Of a stretch of 7,788 nt of DNA, positions 1-5,490 are shown one piece after another (position 1 is the stretch's first letter; each line of letters starts with the position of its first letter). Below the pieces are notes generated by a model. It saw nothing but the letters and a program-made list of their open reading frames with translations, ran no database searches and was not told the DNA's origin. The position numbers and the translations under genes were made by a program. The DNA is from Nitrospinota bacterium (GTDB taxonomy: Bacteria; Nitrospinota_A; JADGAW01): the NCBI GenBank assembly GCA_015231815.1, contig JADGAW010000094.1, positions 1-7,788 on the forward strand, read 5' to 3'.

Positions 1-330
1 CCTCAAAGCCGTTTCTGAGAATGAGTTCAAAGCTTGTCCTATCAATTATCAGATTCTATCTCTATTTTTTAGTCAAGCACAAACATTTTTTTTATTCCTA
101 TTAAAAATAGATTATAGAACAATTGTTTCTTACTCAATATTAGATATATTCTCTAAAATTTCATTTGTAAGACCCGTTGATGTATGATGTTTTACAATGT
201 TCCTGTCTTAAAATCCTGTTATGTATTGGAAGAATTATTTCTTTATTCTAAATTTCTGAAAACGAATCGAAAAAACGTATTCAAGCAAATTAAAATGATA
301 GTTTTATTTTATTTCCGGAGGTTAATATCA
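1..330. other. AT-rich leader region without a supported gene
   Basis: No gene is supported here. One frame (2-187, +) stays open for about 60 codons from the window edge, but its translation is low-complexity, rich in F, I, L and S, and resembles no family I know. A weak promoter-like pair, TTGTTT (123-128) and TATATT (145-150) with a 16-base spacer, lies upstream of the lipoprotein gene; its -35 box is poor. The long run of T and A is typical of intergenic DNA. Confidence 0.4.
315..321 (+). promoter_or_regulatory. Ribosome binding site fixing the lipoprotein start
   Basis: CCGGAGG lies 9 bases before the ATG at 331. It decides between that ATG and an in-frame ATG at 184. Starting at 184 would put 49 residues in front of the signal peptide, whereas starting at 331 gives a standard lipoprotein signal. 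Confidence 0.8.
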
Positions 331-915
331 ATGGTGAAGGTACCCCGTTTATCGCTTTTTCTCTTTTCTTTGTCAATTATTTTTGCATTATCCAGTTGTT
401 CAACGCTTTCAAAAAAGCAGTGTTTGAGAGGTGATTGGAGGGTAATTGGTTATTCTGACGGAGAACGTGGTTATCCGATGAGTCGTCTTTATGATCATAA
501 TCGTGCTTGTCAGGAGTACAATGTTTTGGTGAATGAAAAAAACTATGAAGAAGGGTGGTGGAAAGGAATTGGGAAATACTGTGTACCTTCAAATGGTTTT
601 GAAAAGGGTGAGCAGTTAAAAGATTTTAACAACGTTTGTCCTCGTGAAATGGGTAGAGGCTTTCTGAACGGATATATGGAGGGTTTAGAAACAGCCTTAC
701 ATAATATTACATGGGAGTACAGGGAGGAGAAAGAGAAATATCGAATCTTTAGCAGAAGAATCATGAGGGCTGATGACAAGCAGCAACGGGAAAAGTTAGA
801 AAAAAAAATCAAAAAACTGGAAAAAAAACTTGAAGCTCTTGAAGGACAAATAAAGAAAATTCAGCGGCTTAAGTCGAAAACAAGAGTTCGGCAACTCTCA
901 ATAATCTCTCATTGA
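331..915 (+). CDS. DUF2799-family outer-membrane lipoprotein
   Basis: A 194-residue protein beginning with a lipoprotein signal: basic N-terminus (K3, R6), hydrophobic core about residues 7-20, and lipobox LSSC with the lipidated Cys at 23. Ser at +2 favours outer-membrane sorting under the enterobacterial rule. Residues 31-115 match the DUF2799 pattern: C31-x-x-G-D-W-x-x-I-G-Y-x-D-G-x-x-G, then H56-x-x-x-C60, Y72-x-x-G-x-x-x-G, YC84, NGF-x-x-G and C103-P. The four non-lipid cysteines (31, 60, 84, 103) could form two disulfides in the periplasm. The C-terminal third (about 125-185) is very rich in K and E with heptad-like spacing and looks like a coiled coil, longer than in the basic domain. 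The family has no established biochemical function. An in-frame upstream ATG at 184 exists, but the ribosome site and signal peptide favour 331. It appears to be monocistronic; no clear terminator follows immediately. Confidence 0.88.
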   Translation: MVKVPRLSLFLFSLSIIFALSSCSTLSKKQCLRGDWRVIGYSDGERGYPMSRLYDHNRACQEYNVLVNEKNYEEGWWKGIGKYCVPSNGFEKGEQLKDFNNVCPREMGRGFLNGYMEGLETALHNITWEYREEKEKYRIFSRRIMRADDKQQREKLEKKIKKLEKKLEALEGQIKKIQRLKSKTRVRQLSIISH

Positions 916-1013
916 TGAGGTTCCAATAAACGTAGAGGGGGGGGCAAGGCAATATTTCTCTATTGTATTGATTATGAACTATATTGGGGGAATTTTTTAT
1001 TGCTTGTTAAAAG

Positions 1014-1058
1014 TGGCTCCCCGAGACGGGCTCGAACCGCCGACCCGATGATTAACAG
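1014..1058 (-). tRNA. Truncated tRNA-Asn (GTT), 3' half only
   Basis: Read on the minus strand, these 45 bases fit tRNA positions 32-76. They comprise anticodon loop CTGTTAA (anticodon GTT, Asn), the 3' anticodon-stem strand TCATC, variable loop GGGTC, T stem GGCGG/CCGTC around loop TTCGAGC, 3' acceptor strand TCGGGGA, discriminator G and an encoded CCA. The T stem pairs fully (one G-T pair). The 5' half is missing: the bases that should form the 5' anticodon strand (expected GATGA) read CATGT, and no D arm or 5' acceptor strand (expected TCCCCGA) is found in the following few hundred bases. The fragment cannot make a functional tRNA. It is best read as the displaced 3' end left by an element that integrated into tRNA-Asn. 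Confidence 0.88.
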
Positions 1059-1063
1059 ACATG
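1047..1063. other. Candidate attachment-site core at the tRNA break
   Basis: On the plus strand a left arm GATGA (1047-1051), a 7-base centre TTAACAG (1052-1058, the anticodon loop) and a right arm ACATG (1059-1063) form an imperfect inverted repeat. The right arm keeps three of the five bases needed to mirror the left one. Two short inverted arms around a roughly 7-base overlap is the layout of a tyrosine-recombinase core site that uses the anticodon loop. The tRNA identity stops at the edge of the centre. No integrase is visible, so this is inference. Confidence 0.5.
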
Positions 1064-1070
1064 CCTAAGA

Positions 1071-1088
1071 AGGTAATAGTTATTACCT
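1071..1088. repeat. Perfect 8-base inverted repeat beside the tRNA break
   Basis: AGGTAATA and TATTACCT are exact complements separated by GT. The repeat starts 13 bases beyond the tRNA fragment, on the putative element side. It could be an operator or a recombination accessory site; it lacks a T-run and is not a terminator. Confidence 0.5.
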
Positions 1089-1132
1089 ATTATTAGCTTT
1101 TGTCTCTTCCTGTCTGATGTTTGACAGTTTTG

Positions 1133-1170
1133 AGGGGTAACATTTTCTCTCTTGTTACCCCTTGTTTTTT
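1133..1170 (+). terminator. Rho-independent terminator-like hairpin
   Basis: AGGGGTAACA (1133-1142) pairs perfectly with TGTTACCCCT (1153-1162) around a 10-base loop, and a T6 run follows at 1165-1170 on the plus strand. No comparable T-run lies on the other side, so it would act on rightward transcripts. The nearest upstream plus-strand gene is the lipoprotein, which ends 218 bases earlier. It may instead have belonged to a lost gene. Confidence 0.6.
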
Positions 1171-1683
1171 CTTCTCTGGTGCACAGTTACTGCACATTAA
1201 TTTTCATTATTGAGGAAGCACTTAAGTTCGACCATGTATTATGTTTATCGGGAAATACTGGAGACTTTTCAGATTCTGTTAGAAAAGTGTTCGAAACATA
1301 GAACTATTGGATGTGTCCAGTCTAGATGAGGATTTTTTTTACAATTAATAAAAGGGTTTTTCTGATCATGGGGTAATGTGTTGTTCAGATTTGTCCTATA
1401 ATCTGGCGGGTTCGTTGCCCCGAAAGCGGGGTGAAGGGGGGGCTCATTTTTCCCTTTTCATGTTTTGCAAGAAGGGTTTAAAGACAAACGGCAGCTTTAT
1501 ACAAAAACTATCATTAGGGATTTGTAAAATTATATAATTAAAGCAACTCTTATCAGTGAGGGTTAATACTGACGACTGATTTGAGCCATCAATTGTCCGT
1601 AAGCTCTCTCAAGAACAGTAATGTATCCAGATTGCTCCTGATACTTTAAATTAAAAGTTATATTTAATTCTAAGCGCCATGAT

Positions 1684-1914
1684 ATGAAGACAAGGTTCTA
1701 TTTCAAAACAATCAGAGGTCGTCTCGTTACTTGGTTTCTTTTACTGTCTTTAATCCCGCTATTTATTGTCAGCGGAATTACGTACACTCAAGAGATAAAA
1801 AGAATAAAGAATCATGAAATAAAAAAACTTCGGGCAATTCGCGATTTAAAAGCAAATACGATTACTAATTGGCTTGATGAAAGAATTATTGATCTGAAAA
1901 CCCTCAAAAAATAA
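1684..1914 (+). pseudogene. N-terminal fragment of a membrane sensor (chemoreceptor/histidine-kinase type)
   Basis: The 76-residue reading frame begins with a short basic stretch and RGRLVTWFLLLSLIPL, a transmembrane segment (about residues 12-34). It continues with IKNHEIKKLRAIRDLKANTI and NWLDERIIDLKTL. This is the familiar start of periplasmic-sensing (Cache-type) histidine kinases and chemoreceptors, whose sensor domain begins with a helix of the type LxAIRDLKxxxIxxWLDER. The frame then stops at TAA. The next in-frame stretch (1915-1956) reads RSYLKKYLEEKGG before another stop and may be a leftover of the same sensor domain, but this is tentative. The rest of the sensor, the second membrane helix and all signalling domains are gone. 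No good ribosome site precedes the ATG. It is unlikely to be functional. Confidence 0.7.
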
Positions 1915-1946
1915 CGTTCTTATTTGAAAAAATATTTAGAAGAAAA

Positions 1947-1952
1947 AGGAGG
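1947..1952 (+). promoter_or_regulatory. Ribosome binding site of the ethylene-receptor-like kinase
   Basis: AGGAGG ends directly at an in-frame ATG at 1953 but lies 9 bases before a second in-frame ATG at 1962. The spacing makes 1962 the real start. Confidence 0.75.
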
Positions 1953-1961
1953 ATGAAAAAT

Positions 1962-2846
1962 ATGGAAAATGCCGGTTTAGATTTTTTTAGAGAAAAAGAT
2001 TTTATGCCCCATGGACAATGTTATTTATGGGAATCACCTTTGGTTTGGATCCACGCATTAGGAGATGGGCTTTTATTTATTGTTTACGTGATACTGGGTG
2101 TTCTTGCCAGCTACTTTACGATCAAGCGAAAGAACCTTCCTTTTCGGTGGATATTTTGGTCATTTCCCGGCTTTATTTTTACTTGTGCAACAACCCACCT
2201 TATGGGCTTTATAACGATTTGGGAACCTATTTACTGGATGTCCGGCAGTATTAAGGTCATTACCCTTGTTGTCTCAACATTCACCGTATATGCCGTATTT
2301 CGGTTTATGCCCCAAATATTACAGATTCCCACCACTGATGAAATGAAGGAGGTGAATAAGCAACTTACTTTGACAAATAAAGAACTGGAAGCCTTCAGTT
2401 ATTCTGTTTCTCATGACCTGAGAGCACCACTAAGGGGTATAGATGGATTTAGTCAGGCTTTACAGGATGATTGTGTTGAGAAATTAAATGATGAGGAGAA
2501 AGAATACCTTAATGAAATTCGTTCCTGTACCTCTGAAATGTCAGTATTAATTGATGAGCTTCTTTCCCTCTCCCGCCTAAGCCGTCAAGAGCTTGTTACA
2601 GAAAGAGTTGATCTTAGTGAAATAGTGAAAAAACAAATTGATAGCCTTAAAAATGATTTCCCTGAAAGAAACGTTGAGGTTCACATCCATGAAAACATAA
2701 CCGTAGATGGAGATAGAGCGCTATTAACCACTGTAATGCAAAACCTTATAGAAAATGCCTGGAAGTTTACGGGTAAGACATCAAAAGCTTTCATTGAATT
2801 TGGAATATCACAAGAAAAGGACGGGACTGCCTATACCAAGGGGTAG
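1962..2846 (+). pseudogene. Truncated histidine kinase with ethylene-receptor-like membrane domain
   Basis: This 294-residue frame begins with a three-helix membrane module (about 28-52, 60-85, 95-120) that resembles the ethylene-binding domain of plant ETR1 and cyanobacterial homologues. D35, Y42, C75 and H79 align with ETR1 D25, Y32, C65 and H69; the C-x-x-x-H pair (CATTH) is the Cu(I)-binding site in ETR1. The ETR1 Pro36 position is Gly46 here, so ethylene binding is not assured. A linker coiled coil (126-145) leads into a HisKA domain, with the phospho-acceptor His151 in SVSHDLRAPLRG, and the start of the ATP-binding domain (N box NLIENAWKFT, 261-270). The protein then ends at YTKG, where the G1 box (DNGxGF) should follow; the F and G2 boxes are also absent. 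The bases after the junction encode PEPC in another frame, so this is a deletion fusion and not a simple frameshift. Autophosphorylation is not expected. The membrane and dimerisation domains could still be made. An alternative is a recent truncation that still acts as a ligand-binding decoy. Confidence 0.82.
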
Positions 2847-3031
2847 TATCAACCTCTTTACAAAGATTTCAGGAAGCCATGAATATTCGACAAACGGGAT
2901 TAACCCGACTTCATATCCAACAGGTTGACTTACTTCGGAAATGGAGAAGTCAGGATAAGGACGAAGCATTGCTTGAAGACCTTCTCATAACGGTAAATGC
3001 AATTGCTTCCGGATTAAAAAATACAGGTTAG
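2846..3031 (+). pseudogene. ppc: C-terminal remnant of phosphoenolpyruvate carboxylase
   Basis: Read in the frame starting at 2846, the bases give about 61 residues ending before TAG at 3029-3031. The tail LLITVNAIASGLKNTG matches the invariant PEPC C-terminus (usual form TINGIAAGMRNTG), whose last residues lie at the allosteric/active-site region. Before it, RQTGLTRLHIQQVDLLRKWR matches the PEPC helix leading to the tail. The enzyme is normally about 900 residues, so over 90 percent is missing, including the catalytic His and Arg motifs. There is no start codon or ribosome site for the fragment. Its 5' end is joined to the kinase fragment near 2835, in a different frame. The stop overlaps the ribosome site of the carbonic anhydrase gene 8 bases downstream, so the two genes probably once formed an operon: the anhydrase makes the bicarbonate that PEPC fixes into oxaloacetate. 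Confidence 0.85.
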
Positions 3032-3039
3032 GTGGAAAA

Positions 3040-3666
3040 ATGTCAAAAATTTCTTCTATTCAGGCTTTAGAACGTTTAAAAACAGGTAACCAACGGTTTG
3101 CTTCCAGTTCTCAAAGCAATAATTTATTTGATAGCAGAAACCGTCGACAGGAACTCACAGAATTTCAGGAACCATTTGCCATAATTCTTGGTTGTTCTGA
3201 TTCACGGGTACTAGCTGAGATCGTTTTTGATCAAGGGCTTGGTGATTTATTTGTTATCCGGGTTGCAGGAAATATTGTTGCTCCATCACAAATTGGAAGT
3301 ATTGAGTTTGCTGTGGAACGTTTTGGTACAGCACTTGTCGTGGTTTTAGGTCACTCTTCCTGCGGTGCTATACTGGCTACACTGGAAGAACTTGAAAGAC
3401 CTTCAGAAAATCGTTCACCAAACCTATGCTCAATCGTTGATCGTATTCGTCCATCAATATGTACATTATTAGAAATTAATCCTTCTCAAAGTAAAGATAT
3501 TTTGGTGGAGAATGCGGTCAGGGCAAATATCAAAGCATCAGTGGACAATCTGGAAAATGGTTCGGAGATACTGAAACAACTAATTCTTCAGGAAAAACTT
3601 CTCATTGTTGGTGCAGAATATTCTTTGGAAACAGGTCTTGTTGATTTTTTTGATAATGCTTTATAA
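3040..3666 (+). CDS. Beta-class carbonic anhydrase
   Basis: A 208-residue cytosolic enzyme that interconverts CO2 and bicarbonate using one zinc. The ligands and active-site dyad are visible: C52-S-D54-S-R56 (CSDSRV) and H105-S-S-C108 (GHSSCGA). Cys52, His105 and Cys108 bind zinc, and the Asp54-Arg56 dyad controls the fourth site. Other family marks are the N-terminal ALERLKTGNQRF, then DLFVIRVAGNIV (69-80), GSIEFAVERFG (86-96) and the final strand IVGAEYSLETGLVDFF. Length is normal for bacterial beta enzymes. Small deviations are VLAEIVFD after CSDSR (usually VPxE) and GAEY near the end (often GAxY). The start is supported by AGGTGG (3030-3035), 4 bases before ATG and overlapping the stop of the PEPC remnant. 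The gene looks intact, but its operon partner and probable native promoter are lost; it could now be transcribed through the upstream remnants. No signal peptide is seen. Confidence 0.93.
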   Translation: MSKISSIQALERLKTGNQRFASSSQSNNLFDSRNRRQELTEFQEPFAIILGCSDSRVLAEIVFDQGLGDLFVIRVAGNIVAPSQIGSIEFAVERFGTALVVVLGHSSCGAILATLEELERPSENRSPNLCSIVDRIRPSICTLLEINPSQSKDILVENAVRANIKASVDNLENGSEILKQLILQEKLLIVGAEYSLETGLVDFFDNAL

Positions 3667-3707
3667 GGTTATTAATAGAACATTACAACCTGTCGATTGA
3701 AACCTTA
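3664..3707. repeat. Weak inverted repeat between convergent genes
   Basis: TAAGGTT (3664-3670) and AACCTTA (3701-3707) are exact complements separated by 30 bases, between the end of the carbonic anhydrase gene and the end of the kinase gene. It might act in termination for the convergent transcripts, but the stem is short, the loop is long and no proper T-run follows. Confidence 0.25.
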
Positions 3708-3789
3708 AATGTATTAATATTTTGAGCTTCATTTTTTATGAGGTACACAACTGAAACAATCAAAGAGTAAAAAATGACATTATTAACAA

Positions 3790-5490
3790 CTAAACAAATT
3801 TCTTAAATTCTTCTAATATTTGAGCAATATTAAAGGGTTTTGTTATATAGGATTTAAAACCGGCGTTCATAGCAACTCTTATATCTTCCTGCATTGCATT
3901 TGCAGATACGGCAATAACCGGTATTGTGCTTAAGAGTTCGTCAGCTTGAATTTGTTTTAATGCTTCAATACCATTCATTCCAGGAAGATTTAAGTCCATC
4001 AAGATAAGGTCAGGTTTTTCTTTCGCAGCTATCTCCAACCCAATTTCTGCTGAATTTGCTGAAAGGAGATTTAGATTCCCTGCCCTTTTAATAATTTTTT
4101 CCATGAGAATCATATTTGCCGGATTATCTTCAACATAAAGAAGTGTCTTTATACCATTCTCATTTTGAACATTGTCAGTTTTCAGATTTTCGTTTACCAT
4201 TTCATCATTTATTGTGATATTCTTTCCTAAGGGAACTTCAAACCAAAAGGTGGTTCCCATCCCTTTCTTACTGGTAAACGCTATTTTCCCGTTCATTAAT
4301 TCCACGAGTTTTTTCGTAATAACAAGACCAATACCGGTTCCTTCAATATCGCCACATTCAGCCCCAAGCCGATTAAAAGGTTGGAAAATATTTGATTGAA
4401 GGGAATCAGGAATACCCATACCCGTATCTATTACGCTAAACCGTGCATACTCCTTTTCAATTAAACATTCTATTGAAACTTCCCCCCCTTTTCTGTTGTA
4501 TTTAATTGCGTTTGATAAAAGGTTAATGACTATCTGTTTAAAACGCCCTCTGTCAGCACTTATCAAACTGAATTCGGTAGAATCCTTTACTGAGATCTTA
4601 TTATGTATAGTTACATCATGCTTTTTTGCCATTGATTCAACAAAACTTATGGCACTTTCCACAACTTCAACAGGATTAAAATCTTCTATGGATATGGAAA
4701 GTTTCCCCGCTTCAATTTTTGCCAGGTCTAAGACTTCATTAATCAGGCTTAAAAGATGCTCACCACCCTTAATGATATGTATCACAGCAGAATTTTGTTC
4801 TTCTGTCAAGGGACAGTCAGGGTCACTTTCCAAAAGCTGTGCAAAACCCAGAATCGCATTGAGTGGAGTGCGCAGTTCGTGGCTCATGGAAGCAAGAAAC
4901 TCAGATTTTGCTTTATTGGCTGCTTCGGCTTCATTTTTTGCTTTGGTTAAAGCTTTTTCAGATTCTTTTCTTTGAGTAATATCCTGAATGATTGCATTCA
5001 TAAACACCGGAGCATTATTTTGATCCCGTTCGATCTTTCCTCTCTGATACACATACCGTTCTTTGCCATCGAGATTAACAATCTTATGTTCCACCGATAG
5101 CATCTTTTCGTCCTTCAGGGCTTTTTCAATTGCTTTTTCAACCTCAGGTCTTTCGTCATCAGGAATAAAAGACAAGAAAGTCAACCAGTTAATTTCTCTC
5201 TCTCCTTTTTTGACCCCGAAAATGCGATAAACTTCATCGCTCCATGTAATAGTATTTAATTTGATATTCCACTGCCAGTTCCCCATTTTCGCCATAAACT
5301 GTGCCTGAAGCAGGCTTTCTTTCACTAAGCGCGATTCTTCCAGAAGAGCAAGTTGACGGTTTTGTCCTCTTTCGTTGATCTCCTCTGTTCTTTCACGAAG
5401 AGTTTCACTCCGTTCAAGTTTTTTCTTAAGTTTGAGGTTTTCTTTTTGAAGGTCGTTGAGCTCAGACCGTAAGGCTTCTATATCGTTCAT
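3790..5490 (-). CDS. Cytosolic PAS-domain hybrid sensor histidine kinase with C-terminal receiver
   Basis: A 566-residue protein. In order: an N-terminal coiled coil (about 1-60); one PAS domain with PAC motif (about 65-178; GNWQWNIKLNTITWSDEVYRIFG at the start, IIQDITQRKESE at the end); a HisKA domain with phospho-acceptor His204 in SMSHELRTPLNAILGFA; an HATPase domain with N box N323-LLSNAIKY, G1 D355-TGMGIP, F box F369-F372 and G2 G384-TGIGL; and a receiver (about 448-566) with acidic pair E454/D455, phospho-acceptor Asp499 (LILMDLNLPGMNG), Ser529 and Lys551. All catalytic boxes are present. No membrane segment or signal peptide is seen, so it should act in the cytosol. It is the last gene of a leftward three-gene operon and its ATG overlaps the stop of the FIST gene by 4 bases (ATGA), implying translational coupling. 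Expected role: receive the FIST and/or PAS signal and pass phosphate to its own receiver or to the HD-GYP regulator. Since no Hpt domain is encoded here, any relay needs one elsewhere. Confidence 0.93.
   Translation of the reverse strand: MNDIEALRSELNDLQKENLKLKKKLERSETLRERTEEINERGQNRQLALLEESRLVKESLLQAQFMAKMGNWQWNIKLNTITWSDEVYRIFGVKKGEREINWLTFLSFIPDDERPEVEKAIEKALKDEKMLSVEHKIVNLDGKERYVYQRGKIERDQNNAPVFMNAIIQDITQRKESEKALTKAKNEAEAANKAKSEFLASMSHELRTPLNAILGFAQLLESDPDCPLTEEQNSAVIHIIKGGEHLLSLINEVLDLAKIEAGKLSISIEDFNPVEVVESAISFVESMAKKHDVTIHNKISVKDSTEFSLISADRGRFKQIVINLLSNAIKYNRKGGEVSIECLIEKEYARFSVIDTGMGIPDSLQSNIFQPFNRLGAECGDIEGTGIGLVITKKLVELMNGKIAFTSKKGMGTTFWFEVPLGKNITINDEMVNENLKTDNVQNENGIKTLLYVEDNPANMILMEKIIKRAGNLNLLSANSAEIGLEIAAKEKPDLILMDLNLPGMNGIEALKQIQADELLSTIPVIAVSANAMQEDIRVAMNAGFKSYITKPFNIAQILEEFKKFV

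Larger units (their letters stand above)
916..1683. other. Long intergenic region with tRNA remnant and hairpins
   Basis: These 768 bases lack any convincing coding frame. They contain a G8 run (937-944), the tRNA-Asn 3' fragment (1014-1058), a palindrome (1071-1088), a terminator-like hairpin (1133-1170), an inverted repeat ACTTTTC/GAAAAGT (1264-1270 with 1282-1288), a locally GC-rich patch with a CCCCG-AAAG-CGGGG hairpin (1418-1431) followed by a G7 run (1436-1442), and an AT palindrome AATTATATAATT (1528-1539). No integrase or transposase gene is present. A noncoding RNA in the GC-rich patch cannot be excluded, but I recognise no family. Confidence 0.6.

Noticed and set aside
2..187. Open frame running in from the left window edge
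   Set aside because: About 60 codons of low-complexity hydrophobic sequence with no recognisable motif; expected by chance in AT-rich DNA.
184..330. Longer start for the lipoprotein, at ATG 184
   Set aside because: It would put 49 residues before a textbook lipoprotein signal peptide and has no ribosome site, whereas ATG 331 has CCGGAGG at 9 bases.
1071..1290. CRISPR array or tandem repeats
   Set aside because: The inverted repeats here are single and of different sequences; there are no regularly spaced direct repeats.
1234..1311. Small 25-codon frame starting MYYVYREILE
   Set aside because: No ribosome site, no family resemblance, and a length within chance expectation.
1059..1350. Group I intron interrupting tRNA-Asn at the anticodon, with a 5' exon further on
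   Set aside because: No 5' acceptor strand (TCGGGGA on the plus strand) or D arm was found in the next few hundred bases, and no intron core motifs were recognised.
1397..1402. TATAAT as a promoter -10 box in the gene-free region
   Set aside because: No acceptable -35 box lies 16-18 bases upstream. The TATAAT at 1533-1538 fails for the same reason.
2018..2254. Overlapping frame within the ethylene-receptor-like kinase
   Set aside because: It lies in another frame of a region whose main frame has clear family motifs; it is a shadow.
2820..3031. A single frameshift (sequencing error) restoring a full kinase
   Set aside because: None of the frames after 2846 encodes the missing G1, F or G2 boxes; one of them encodes the PEPC tail instead.
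4172..4975. Plus-strand open frames opposite the hybrid kinase
   Set aside because: Antisense shadows of a gene whose minus-strand frame carries every kinase and receiver motif. The same applies to antisense frames at 5675-6477 and 7002-7492.
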